Assembly: GCA_036571765.1 (NCBI GenBank)
Contig: BROE01000005.1
Location: 8,416,324-8,480,323 of the forward strand
Direction: 5' to 3'
DNA: 64,000 bases
Source of the DNA: Plecoglossus altivelis
Taxonomy: Eukaryota > Chordata > Actinopteri > Osmeriformes > Plecoglossidae
Shown: one piece after another, positions 11,807 to 22,898 of the stretch
Position numbering within the stretch: position 1 is the first letter of the stretch
How the letters are laid out: each line of letters begins with the position of its first letter
Made by a program: the position numbers and the translations under genes
Notes under the pieces: generated by a model
What the model saw: only the letters and a program-made list of their open reading frames with translations
Databases searched by the model: none
Told to the model about the DNA's origin: nothing

Positions 11807-12835
11807 TTTGACAGTCCAGTTCAGCTCACGTTAGCAATGGCTAGCTAACGTTAGTTGTACTGAAGCAGGCTAACTTTGATTAAAAGTACATAGATGAAAT
11901 ACTCCGCACTGTAGTCTTCCTTCGGTGTGAGAGTAAATCATTTACTGGCAAAAGTAAACTAAGACATCACCCATAACCGTTTCTACAAGGCATGAAAAAA
12001 CAAAAATCCTATATTCCCTACACAAAACAGTATGTGTACATGTCAGGCCATGTTGGCAACCGAGGACGCGCTTCCTTGACAACAGAAATCCTTAGCAGAT
12101 GCTCTGATTGGTCATCTCCAGTAGGTGGCTCTTGGTCATGATGAGCAGGTTTATTTGACATAAGACATCTTTACCCACAAAAAATACTCTTATCAGTCAA
12201 ACGATCTTGTTTGCGACTGAGTTGTGCTTTGGGGAATAAACTATAGTATGGTATATGATGGACAACATACTAAACAAACTACAACGGAACTGTTGTTGTT
12301 CCAATACAATTGGATCGAACATCGGTATAGGAAAAAGATTCAACGTGATTGAATTTGACTATTTGTTCTTACAATTAATCGGATAAGGCACTGTATAGGC
12401 CTACCACTGATAACGAGAGTTTCTCCAGTATCTTTGGCATTGAGTGTCACTGGCCTAAATATTTTTGCTTGCAAATAAAAATGCTTCTCATCAAAGCGAG
12501 ACACGCCCCACAATGTGCCCACAAACAGGCTACACATTTTCCTACATGAGTCAAACCATATTTCAAAATATGTTCAAACTGTCATTGTATCGGTAGTCTA
12601 TAAAATTACTGATTACGATTATAATTCCATATAAGGCCCACTGTTTTGTTCACGATCCCAGTTTTTTCGTATCTATATGTGAGTCTGTCAATCCCTAAGA
12701 GGAATGTTGAGATAGTTTTCAACAGTCGAGCTCTGGATCGGTCACCACATATGTAGGGCTACATAGGGTAGTTTTGATCGTTTTGTCAAAATGATTTAAA
12801 GGTCGAAAACTCCTAACAGTTCCTGACAGATCCTA
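11807..12835. promoter_or_regulatory. divergent region between cep126 and trpc6, presumed cep126 promoter
   Basis: About 1 kb upstream of the cep126 start codon, on the side facing trpc6. It contains CCAAT in a TGACCAATCAG context (minus strand, 12105-12115), a GTTGCC half-site of the RFX X-box (minus strand, 12055-12060) and a GC-richer patch at 12056-12075. These would suit a promoter of a ciliary gene. The TRPC6 side has no obvious core promoter motif. Confidence 0.4.
12107..12111 (-). promoter_or_regulatory. CCAAT box upstream of cep126
   Basis: CCAAT on the minus strand inside TGACCAATCAG, a close match to the NF-Y preferred context, roughly 300 bp upstream of the cep126 ATG. Motif is seen; binding is inferred. 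Confidence 0.4.
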
Positions 12836-12866
12836 ATGTCCACATCAGCTTCTTTCATCATCACAG
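12836..12866 (+). CDS. trpc6: candidate trpc6 coding exon 1 (31 nt)
   Basis: ATG at 12836-12838 follows an in-frame TGA and reads MSTSASFIIT, then a strong donor (ACAG|GTGAGT) in phase 1. It joins in phase to an acceptor at 14131-14132 (TTAGCCCAG|AT), continuing DGTITNIMFWQNMTNPRK into the ankyrin exon. The start context is weak (C at -3), and no similarity to the human TRPC6 N-terminus is evident. The real first exon may lie elsewhere, or translation may begin at ATG 14153 or 14168 within exon 2. Confidence 0.3.
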
Positions 12867-14132
12867 GTGAGTTGATTCAGAATGTTAAGCGATGTATTAC
12901 ATTTGGGACAGAATTCTGGTGCAGTACGCTGCTGATTACACCGCAAGTTTTTGTCGACTAAATTACAGTAGGATACAGTAAAAATAAATTTTGTCCAAAT
13001 ATATGGAAACACTTAATACTATACTGTCCTACATGCAATCAAGTAAATAAATAAACCAAACAAAAGTCGTGTACGGCTATACGGACAAATAAAAAAAACG
13101 CGTAGCCTAATCAAATAACGTTCTGTTAAAACGCAGTAAGAACAGCTACTTTTATTGTCATGCACACATACATAGGCACATTAACAAATGCGAGGCTACT
13201 TTTCAGTAGACCATATTTCACTGTATCTTACACTATTTTGATATCTGTAAGATATGGGCTCATACATCCTAGTCTTTCCTAGATTATATGGATACAAGAG
13301 TCCTAGGCTTCAACTCATTTTAACAAAACCTTTTGGAAGCTGTTGCATTGGTTTCAAACTTTGCAGTAAGTATCGTCTTGACATTGAATCAAGGTGGACT
13401 GGTGGCTCACATCATCATTCTAGTCGATAATAGTATTAGGTACTCTGTTTTGACAAACACAATTATATAATTAAATTACAATGTGCAGTTGCTACATATA
13501 GAAAATATATTTTTCCTGTTTTAAACGGAATTCAATAGGATTATTTCAAAACATGCTCATCGTGTAGCCGACATTCTTTCACTTTTGTTATTTCTGTGGT
13601 TGTGTTATAGAACGTGGTGTGAATTTAGCTTGTTCCTTATTTTAATGTATTAGACTCACACAATATATGAGGCAGTATCAAGTGTGTCAGAAGAATAGTT
13701 TGCCGTACTACATCAAAAATGAGACACCCGTTTATGGTAGCACAGGTAAAACAAACGACAATGACGATTAAATGTCCTTTTAAATCACGTGAGTGGTGAG
13801 CTATATTTTAACTCCTACCAAATGCTGCAGATAATCCTGCAGTAGCCTACATAGTCTCACTGATGTAGACCGTGAGATCTGACCTGTCCAAGATAAACCT
13901 CATACATCATAAGGCAGAGCCAGGTGCAAGTAAAAAATAATGACACATTATATTTGTAGCATCTAATGACACAATATGAAGATTCAAACTTCTTTACTAA
14001 TGGAAACGAAATAACAGAAGTTGAAGGCCCTACTGTAGTATGGTCTGTTGCTAGACATGTATTTACATGTTTCTACCCAGTATTAAACTGGGTAGAAAAA
14101 TCCATCTGGGCAAAGAATTTTGCTTAGCCCAG
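12867..14132 (+). other. trpc6 upstream sequence or intron 1
   Basis: 1.3 kb between the candidate exon 1 and the ankyrin exon. I searched it for the RRNESQDYLLMD-like N-terminus of human TRPC6 and found none. No repeat or RNA gene seen. Confidence 0.5.
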
Positions 14133-15279
14133 ATGGAACAATAACAAACATAATGTTTTGGCAGAACATGACCAATCCTCGGAAAACAGCTGTACAGAGG
14201 GCAGCTTACATGTTCTGCACTCATTCTGCTCCTATGTCCTTGATGGAGGAACGCTTCCTGGATTCTGCAGAATATGGCAACATCCCAGTCGCTCGCAAAA
14301 TGCTTGATGAACTGCCTGACCTTAATGTCAACTGTGTTAACTACATGGGTCAAAATGCTTTGCAACTGGCTGTTGCCAATGAGCATTTGGAAGTAACAGA
14401 GCTGCTGTTGAGGAGGGACAATCTCACTCGCATAGGAGATGCACTGCTGCTAGCCATCAGCAAAGGATACATACGTATAGTGGAGGCTATACTTAGCCAC
14501 AAGGTCTATGCTGACCCACAAAGACTGACCAGTAGTCCTGGCCAGACAAAAACACATGACGATTTTTTTGCTTACGACGAGGATGGCACACGTTTCTCTT
14601 GTGACATTACCCCTATCATTTTGGCCGCTCAGTGCCTTGAGTTTGAGATAGTGCACATACTCCTTACAAAAGGAGCCAGTATTGAGAGGCCCCATGACTA
14701 CTTCTGCAAATGCAGTACCTGCAGTGAACAGCAGAAACTCGACTCTTTCAGTCACTCTCGCTCAAGAATCAATGCTTACAAAGGTCTTGCCAGCCCAGCT
14801 TACCTGTCCCTCTCTAGTGAGGATCCTGTGATGACAGCTCTGGAGCTAAGCAATGAGTTGGCAGTCCTGGCCAGCACAGACATGGAGTTCAAGGTAACAA
14901 GAACATAACATAATGCTGCCATTTAATTATCCCAAAAACATGTTGTTTTGTATTTTTGGCTCACTTTCAGAATTGTAAACATGGTTTAACTAGTAACCAA
15001 CCATATATATATATATTTTTTTTACAAGAACTAGCTAAGCACACGTTTCTTTTTAATCACACCTGCCCTTTCTGTTATTTTTTCTTGTTCCAGACTGATT
15101 ACAAAAAGCTCTCCATGCAGTGTAAAGACTTTGTTGTAGGGCTTTTGGATTTGTGTCGGAACACAGAAGAAGTAGAAGCGATCTTAAATGGAGACACCAA
15201 ATCTTGCAAAAAAAACGAGTTGATGTGCAGACCAAGCCTGATTAGGCTGAAACTTGCAATTAAATATGATGCAAAAAAG
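14133..15279 (+). CDS. trpc6: trpc6 exons 2-3: ankyrin repeats and linker helices
   Basis: Exon 2 encodes ERFLDSAEYGNIPVARKML, the TRPC6/3/7 ankyrin start, and NCVNYMGQNALQLAVANEHL, RIGDALLLAISKGYIRIVEA and FAYDEDGTRFSCDITPIILA. It then carries RPHDYFCKCSTCSEQQKLDS and SFSHSRSRINAYKGLASPAY. The human residues mutated in familial kidney disease in this stretch, Pro112 (GNIP) and Asn143 (VANEHL), are unchanged. Exon 3 (15094-15279) encodes TDYKKLSMQCKDFVVGLLDL and CRNTEEVEAILNGD. Both exons end in phase 0 at GTAACA and GTAAAT donors. Confidence 0.95.
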
Positions 15280-18200
15280 GTAAATATGTAAATGTTTAAA
15301 TATGCAAAAAAGGTGCACTCGAAAAAGGACAGAATTGCATTTTTGATTGCAAATGAAAAAAACCCTAATTGATGGAATACACTTTTCTTTCCCCCCTTAT
15401 ATGCATCTGGTCCTGTCTTTTTGGAGTTCAGTTTGTAGCTCATCCATACTGTCAACAACAGCTTCTGGCCATCTGGTACGAAAATCTGATGAACTTGCGG
15501 CAGCAGACCACAGCAGTGAAGTCGCTGGTTGTTCTGGGTGTAGCTGTGGGACTGCCTGTCCTGGCCCTGTTTTACTGGATAGCACCTACAAGCAAGGTTA
15601 GGGTAGACAACGACTGACAGTACTACTCACATAAAATGCATAAGCATTCACTATCAAGCATTTAATGAAAAAATAGCAACTCAAGAAATCAGGAAATATC
15701 AACGAAACAATTTTAAATGTATTATGTGTACTTAAATAACTTAAATAACAATGCCATTTTTTCACTTAGCTAGGGAAAGTCATGCAAGGACCCTTCCTAA
15801 ACTTTGTGGCCCATGCAGCATCCTTTACGATATTTCTTGGTCTGCTGTTAATGAATTCAGCAGACCGGTTTGAGGGGACAACACTGCTTCCAAACATGAC
15901 AAGTCATGACCACCCCTCCCAGCTGTTCCGCATGAAGACCACCCCCTTCACATGGATTGAAATTGTAATCATATTCTGGGTAATAGGTAAAGAAATGCAT
16001 GCTGTGTGTTGCTCTTCTTGTCACACACTTGAATACAAACACATACAGACACAGAATTGGTCCTGTATGACAATTACACCTGTCCTCTGTAGCCATGACA
16101 GATTGTCTTCCCAATTCAAGCTTAAATATTCGGTCTTGTAAATTTTTAAATCTATTTATTGCTTAAGGAAGGTTCCCACACTGTTATACATAAATAACTC
16201 AAGCACTTGGGGCCAAGGACAATCCAAATCTTAGAGGAGTCGTAATTTTTATCATTGCTCTAACATCTGTGACAAAAGGAAATTGTAACATTGCTGAATA
16301 GCACGCCATTATTTCTCAATAGTAATTCTTGATACATAGTCAAACATATTTTTCTACTGTATATAAGATCTGGTTACAGTCTGACATTGATAGTTCCATT
16401 CAGAACATTCATGTTTTAATGGCAAAACAGTGACAGAGAATCAGATTAATCTGGGGAATGTGGGACATGTTTTGTATCTAATTTTGCCTTATGTAGAAAC
16501 AGTAATACGTAAATGCTCTGTTCCATGTAATTTCCGCATGTCTCGCAGGAATGATCTGGGCTGAATGCAAGAAGATTTGGTCCCAGGGCCTTCGAGAATA
16601 TCTTTCAGAACTGTGGAATCTCCTTGATTTTGGAATGCTGACCATTTTTGTGACCTCTTTCATCACCCGATTTATGGCATTTTGGTGTGCACATTCAGCC
16701 CAGAGCTATGTTGACAAGCATTACATGGACTTATCCAATGTAACATTGCCCTCAGAAATACAATATTACCAACTGGGTGAGTGAAGACAGTTCGCAAAAT
16801 GCTGAAATCATCGAATTTCATGAAGTATCTATTTAGATGTATGTTTGGGTGTGTGTGGAGAGGGTGTCACAGGCCATAGCACTTAAAGATTTCCTTGTCA
16901 TTCATTTACTTAAATAAATATTGTGTGCCTTGCAAACATAAATAGAAATGCAGGAGGTTGGTGGTGAGTGAATTGCTCATATCTTCATGGTTTTTCACCA
17001 ACTCCTAACTTGAAAATATAAACACGTAAAACATTTTTGTTGTATCCATTACTTCTTTTACAAGATCTGGTCTCACATTGATTTCTCATTACTCAGGTGT
17101 GCTATTTCATTGGAGAGTATCATGTTAACAAACACAATTTTTCTCCTTTTTTTCCTAGCTCGAATTAACTGGGTGCCGTCAGATCCGCAGCTCATATCTG
17201 AGGGCCTCTATGCAATTGCTGTGGTTCTAAGTTTCTCAAGGATTGCTTATATCTTGCCTGCCAATGAGAGTTTTGGGCCTCTGCAGATTTCACTCGGGAG
17301 AACGGTGAAAGATATCTTTAAGTTCATGGTGATTTTTATCATGGTTTTTGTGGCCTTCATGTTTGGGATGTTCAATCTCTACTCCTACTACCTTGGTGCA
17401 AAACAAAGTGATGCATTTACAACGTGAGTTATAGTCTGGTGCAAAAATAAGAATGATACATGCTATATATTATAATTGTATCATGTGGGAAAACATTTAC
17501 AAATTAAATTACATTTTTCAGGGTGGAAGAGAGCTTTAAGACGTTGTTTTGGGCCATATTTGGCTTGTCCGAGGTGAAGTCAGTGGTCATTAAGAACGAT
17601 CACAAGTTTATTGAAAACATTGGCTATGTTCTGTATGGCGTGTACAACGTTACCATGGTGATTGTTTTACTGAACATGCTCATTGCCATGATGAACAGTT
17701 CTTTCCAAGAAATTGAGGTAATTCTCTACACTGTTAACTAACACCTACAGTCAAGAAATACACCAGATTCACTATTTTAATGTAACAGAAAGCTTGGTCA
17801 ATTACCTGATAAAACGAACATGCTCTCTTCTCTGTATTTACTAGTTCATTGATCGTTGGGATTAGATTGCTATTCCAAAAACTCTAAGTATGTTTGTGTT
17901 TTATGTTGCAGCCTTAGTAATGTTGAAATCCAGAGTATGATCCCTGACATTAATCTTCAGCTGCAACCTTGTTGGTTTGCATTGGGATATTTGACCAAGC
18001 AATGCTTTTTATACCACAAGCATGTCATTTTTATCATGTTTTAGTGCCGGGCTGTTAACCTTGATCCTGAAGATCAGCCCCCTCTGCAAGATCCGCTGTT
18101 CCAGATAATTCAATGGTGTCTTTGTATTTCATCCAGGATGATGCGGATGTGGAGTGGAAGTTTGCAAGGGCAAAACTGTGGCTCTCTTATTTCGAAGAGC

Positions 18201-19013
18201 CGGGCACTTTACCTGTTCCATTTAACCTCATCCCAAGCCCCAAGTCTATCCTGGCCTTGATGTTGGGGCTCCGAGACCTCCTGTTGCTGGCTTTGAATCA
18301 GCACAGACACAGCCTCAGGGATTACACAGAGAAAACGGAGGTAAAGAAGTGATATTGCACAATGTGCCCACAGAGCCATCTAGTGTCTCACTAACAAAAT
18401 GCTTTTCCAATGTTTGTTACAAGGTCCGGCTGGTAAATCAAGAATACACTTTAGAAATCGATGCTAATATACTAATGTCTATCATTGTAAACTTGTTATC
18501 ATTATATGTATGTATTTTAATACACGTTATCATTTTCATTAGATGGCAAAAAACAATCTTTCAAGTGTTGGCAATTCCCTTTATCCAAGTCGTCACCAAG
18601 TCAGTAGCCTACATTTAAACTCTCTCAAACAACAGTTTAACCATTCATGGGGTAGATGACGTTTTTTACTGAGTTTTTTGTATTCTCTACTATTACGCAG
18701 AGGATTATGAATCGCCTGGTTAAACGATATATCATACAAGCACAGATTGTTAAAGATGGCGATAAAGTGAATGAAGGTTGGTGTTTAATAAATATTCACA
18801 GAATGCAAGTTGTTACATTAGTTGTAAACTGATTAGGAGCGTGGAAGACTTTCTTATCTGTATGAAACCATGTCAACAGGTGAGCTAAAGGAGATCAAAC
18901 AGGACATCTCCAGCTTGCGCTACGAGCTTCTTGAGGAGAAGTATCACAACATGGAAAAGCTGGCAAAGTTGATTGAGAGACTTGGAAAAAAAGTGTCATC
19001 TGACCAAGCATGA
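14133..19013 (+). CDS. trpc6: trpc6 (short transient receptor potential channel 6), 11 secure coding exons
   Basis: TRPC6 is a plasma-membrane, calcium-permeable cation channel opened by diacylglycerol after phospholipase C activation. Exons: 14133-14893, 15094-15279, 15432-15596, 15770-15986, 16549-16776, 17159-17423, 17522-17717, 18137-18340, 18543-18599, 18701-18776, 18880-19013; all phases fit. The product is 822 residues if it starts at ATG 14153, or 839 with the candidate exon 1, against 931 in human. In order it has ankyrin repeats, six transmembrane segments with the TLFWAIFGLSEVKSVV pore region, the TRP-box EWKFARAKLW, and the C-terminal coiled coil GELKEIKQDISSLRYELLEE. MFNLYSYY, FGLSEVKSVVI and NSSFQEIE favour TRPC6 over TRPC3/7, and the neighbours agree. 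The acceptor at 14161-14164 (GCAG|AAC) is an alternative exon 2 start. Whether it is the trpc6a or trpc6b copy of fish is not decided. Confidence 0.95.
15432..17717 (+). CDS. trpc6: trpc6 exons 4-8: pre-S1 elbow, S1-S6 and pore
   Basis: Exon 4 encodes FVAHPYCQQQLLAIWYENLM and a hydrophobic segment. Exon 5 holds S1 and an extracellular LPNMTS sequon, matching human N473. Exon 6 covers S2-S3 and another sequon (SNVTLP). Exon 7 has S4-S5 with RIAYILPANESFGPLQISLG and the TRPC signature FKFMVIFIMVFVAFMFGMFN. Exon 8 carries the pore helix and filter (LFWAIFGLSEVKSV) and S6 ending LLNMLIAMMNSSFQEIE. The second Met of AMMN replaces Ile727 of human TRPC6 by my alignment. Introns are 172-562 bp and hold nothing else recognisable. 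Confidence 0.95.
18137..19013 (+). CDS. trpc6: trpc6 exons 9-12: TRP helix, short linker and coiled coil
   Basis: Exon 9 (18137-18340) begins DDADVEWKFARAKLWLSYFE, the TRP helix. Exon 10 (18543-18599) is only 19 codons and ends NSLYPSRHQ, where human TRPC6 has a linker of roughly 50 residues. Exon 11 (18701-18776) reads RIMNRLVKRYIIQAQIV, the rib helix and calmodulin/IP3-receptor-binding region. Exon 12 (18880-19013) encodes the coiled coil LRYELLEEKYHNMEKLAKLI and stops at TGA 19011-19013. Human Arg895 and Glu897 (RYELLEE) are conserved. Confidence 0.93.
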
Positions 19014-19331
19014 AGAACATATTGTACCTTTGAGGTCTCTAGTGAAATATCCAAGTTTTTATTTGAGACATTGAATTGAATAACTCATACGTGTTTTGAC
19101 ATACCATTTTGATGTATAGATTTGATGCAAATTTGATGTATTTTTAGTCCTTAAACAGTATGTTGCATATTTGTTGATTGAGAATACCCCAAGATGGCAC
19201 TGTTCTCCACTTAACTATCAACAAGACGCGTCTCTTGTTTTTATGCATTGATCCTGTTCTCGCATAATTTTGCTGCTCAGGTCAGTGGCTAAATGTTGTA
19301 TTTATTTTATACATCTCCTCATATACTATAC

Positions 19332-19354
19332 TATATATATATATATATATATAT
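19332..19354. repeat. (TA)n microsatellite
   Basis: Uninterrupted TA dinucleotide run of about 23 nt, in the presumed trpc6 3' UTR. Confidence 0.9.
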
Positions 19355-19486
19355 GGCGTTGTGATGTGTATATACATATCTATAATCAAGCGCAGAAGAA
19401 GCACTTCTACAATACATGTGTCCTCAGCTGACAATTGTTTGTTTTAGTTTGTTTGTAGATACACACACATATATCTGCTGAAATAT

Positions 19487-19492
19487 ATTAAA
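19487..19492 (+). promoter_or_regulatory. candidate poly(A) signal for trpc6
   Basis: ATTAAA, the commonest variant hexamer, about 475 nt downstream of the trpc6 stop codon. Confidence 0.3.
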
Positions 19493-21966
19493 GAAAAGCC
19501 TTGTCAGCCAAGGAGACCTGTAGAAGTGTGCCTTTCCCATTTCAGATACACATACTGTGATACATGCACACTACACTAAATAACCTCTTGACCTACACCT
19601 ATCACCAGGCAGCTTCTTGTACAAACAAGCATCTTTTGCAATAGCCATTTTATAATGGCTTTCTAAACACATTGAGGACATTACATAATAACCTTACACA
19701 CTGTACACGGTCATGTTCCTACACTATTCTTGAAATAAGTGTCCCCTCAGAACAGCCTGACCTAAAGTGGAGAAACAGCTTCATTTCTCTCTCCTCCATA
19801 CACTCAGGTCATTTTCAAAGCTCAAATGGCAAGATCATACTGTGTACCTTTGTTATGCCACAGCTCACTGGAAGAACTTCTGATCAGGTTGAACAAAAAC
19901 TCCTACTAAAGTGGATACTGTTAAGCTTTTTTCCCCCATCTTGAGGTACCCCCATCTGAGGTAACCCCCAAATATCAGATTTAATTTATCTGTTGTAGTA
20001 TAATGTATTGATTGTACGTCTACCAAATGTGGTAGTGGTTCACAATTGTTCTCTAGGTAATCTTAACATACAAGTGACTATCTAAAAAAGTCTGGTTGTC
20101 ATGGAGATCAAGGAAAGATTTGCTGTCACAAATTGTTTTGAGGGTTACCTTGACCTATAAAAGTTTCAGGTTTGACAGCATTTGCTAAACACCTTGATGT
20201 AATGAGTTGATGGGGCTGTTACAGACACCTACATGAAAAGCTAGTCACAGTGGGAGGACTATCCTATGATGAGAGTCTGGCTAGTGACGCAGCAGATAGA
20301 CTCAAGGTCTGAATATGCATCATAAACACCAAATACATCTTCAAAATGTAAAAGCAAATGATAGGGCACCACCACACTTGACTATAAACAATAACATTAA
20401 AAGATGAAAATGGCCTTTATGTTTCTGAGACTCAGATTAGATGGTGACTGAGTGGAAAAGGAACTTCAAAGGAAAAACAATGCCAGTATTTTTGGCTTTT
20501 ACTCAACCTGTCTTTGAGTTATCAACAAACACCAACCCTGGGTATTCCTATTACGGACTAATCTTCAATAAATTACATAAGGCTAAATAGTGTCACCTGT
20601 GTAGAATTGTGAGTTTACAAAGCAGCTAGATTTACTACAGGCCGGAGAACCTGGAAGGGTCATTGTTAAACAGTTACCAAAAACGTTGAAATGCAGAATT
20701 GTCTACAATGTAATTGTCTTCTCTAGAACTGAGATTTCTGTCAATGAAACTGCTGCCGCCAACCCCAAAACATAAAAATTACAGCCCTCATTCATAACTG
20801 GTTTGAAATCGTCACCATGCACTGTGAGGCTCATACAGAGGAATTGTGCCTTTGATGTAGAAGAACCTGATTAGCAAGCACAGATACTGACTATGACCTC
20901 ATCAAACACCTTCTGGATGAACTCCTACGCCACTAATGCTGGGGCTGGATAGCTTCAGCTATCTGGGAGTAGATGAAAAATATTTTAATATTTGTATAAA
21001 CCTTTTTACAAGCAATGTCACCGAGGTCTCCACAAATTGGCATCAACCTAAAAGACTATAAAGAAGAATGGAAAAAACATTGAGAAGAACAAGGCACTGA
21101 TGGATAACTCTTTCCAAAAATGCTTAGTTATCAAAGAGGTGTCTCTGGCTGGATACAATTATGCAGTTAGAGATAAACATTAAAAAGTCCAAAGTATTTT
21201 ATGGTGAATTGTATCAATACTCATAAATCTGAATCGATTGAACATTTTCATATACAAAGACACTTGCTCCATATTACAGTACAATATTACATATTACAAT
21301 TTTAACGAGAACTTCAATAAGTACGTGTCCCTATATTGATATTTATATGTATAGAGAGGGATACATTTCTATGTAGAGAGAGATATTCCCATCTTTTTTG
21401 GCTTAGTGTTTCGTTGACTGCAACATCTCGTTTGGTCATGTTTGTGACTGAAGAAACACAAAGAGGCAGGACTTTCATGTCTATGCCATGTCTAGTTCAT
21501 TTCAGTCAAACCCACAAAGTGGAAAGTATAACTATTGTCTTAAGAGGGATAGCTTCATCGTTTTAATGATTTGTCATCTACCATACGAAGTCAAGTGTTG
21601 TCAGTGCTGAATTGACGCATCTATGTTTGGAAAACACTTTAGGACCAATACATTGGATAAAGCCAACTCTAAAAGTATTTTTTTTAAGTCTGACTCGTGA
21701 CAGTGGCAGAATGGAGTTAACTTTCATACATTTTGAATTCATTTTTCATGCTGTCGTTTAAAATAAAACGATTTGTAATTTGTTGAAGAAAAACAATTGC
21801 CGTTTACGCCCCGTCGGTACCATACGGAGCCACAGCCTTTCACAACCGGAGACAGATTTTGGGAAGGTCTTCAAGCCGCAGTACAGATTGGCTTCACACA
21901 CTTCTAGTCACCAGTCAAACCAAAAGGGTCTTATTCGTTTTATTGTGGGTTCGCGGAGGCCACAGT

Positions 21967-22898
21967 ATGGAAAGTAAAGCCAGTGGTAAGTTGGAAAATT
22001 CATCGATTGCAGATTCCGCCGACACAAGTGAAATAGTAAATAGCTTGCCTGAAAAGTACAGAGAAGTTGTTTTTGGTCAGGATAAGTTCTCAAATGAGCC
22101 TCAGCCTCAGGCAAGCACTTCATCCGCCATGCGTAATTTTGGACACATTGGCGCTTTTTGCCAATATCCTGGCGCAAGCAACGACAGCGCCACATACGAA
22201 GACTTAATTTCATCCGATTACTCTCATGGCAATAAATCATATTACGGCCGTGTTGACGAATATCTTAAAACCGACAGTGTCCCAGCGGCAGATGTCTTTG
22301 CAAAGGCATGTAGAGCAAAAGAGTACATGCTAACTACTACGAACGCTCCGGAAAGATTGCAGGGGATGGCATCAATTTCAGCCACCGGAGTGTGTAAATT
22401 CATTAAAGACGAAGAGGAACCGTCTCTAATTATGGACAACCAGTGCCATGATTTTGATGTAACAGCGGACCTACACATTCTTGATGCCAGTTATACAGAG
22501 AGAAAACAGCAAATAGGATTTGTGGAGCCTACACATTTCCCCGCCTCGGCAACAGGTGAAGAAGTCCTGGACGATGCCTCTCTACTTGTCGACCTGAATC
22601 AGGCAGAGCCGTTTGCTATGGTACCTCAAATAAGGAGCGACAACAGGGGTTCTCTATCCGGTAAGGGTATGATGCACTTTGATACGACGAGTAGCTCACA
22701 GGCATACCCACATTTGATGATACAAAAAGGAGAGATACCTAGATGGTCGATACAGAGTGCTTCTACAGAGTTCCAGTTGTGGTGTCAAACAGCCGGCGTC
22801 GCAGAGGAGAAGCACCCTTATGGTTATGTATCTCCGGACGGTATTCACGGAGCAACATTGCTACAAAGATCCCCTACATCATATAACGCGTATTCTGG
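21967..22898 (+). CDS. pgr: pgr exon 1: N-terminal transactivation domain
   Basis: 310 codons plus two bases, ending TTCTGG|GTAAGT. The domain is acidic and Ser/Thr-rich and is much shorter than the roughly 560 residues of human PR-B, which is usual for fish. I see little alignable similarity to mammalian PR here beyond composition and position. KFIKDEEEPS near residue 140 looks like a sumoylation-type acidic motif (IKDE), resembling the conserved IKEE site of human PR. No second start in strong context that would clearly give a PR-A form was identified. Confidence 0.93.

Larger units (their letters stand above)
19014..21966 (+). other. trpc6 3' UTR, trpc6-pgr intergenic DNA and pgr 5' flank
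   Basis: AT-rich with a TA microsatellite (19332-19354) and a candidate poly(A) signal (19487-19492). The open frames here lack splice sites and similarity. The stretch at 20895-20938 reads DYDLIKHLLDELLRH then stop, isolated and without an acceptor, so it was not called. In human ANGPTL5 lies elsewhere in this block; nothing like a fibrinogen domain is present. The last few hundred bases should hold the pgr promoter and 5' UTR. Confidence 0.55.

Noticed and set aside
18044..18115. Open stretch in trpc6 intron 8 flanked by TTTAG and TG|GTGTCT, reading CRAVNLDPEDQPPLQDPLFQ
   Set aside because: It would enter in phase 0 and leave in phase 2, breaking the frame into the conserved DDADVEW exon, and no TRPC has such an exon.
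20895..20940. Peptide DYDLIKHLLDELLRH followed by a stop, as a gene fragment
   Set aside because: Short, no acceptor, no similarity I can name, surrounded by stop-rich DNA.
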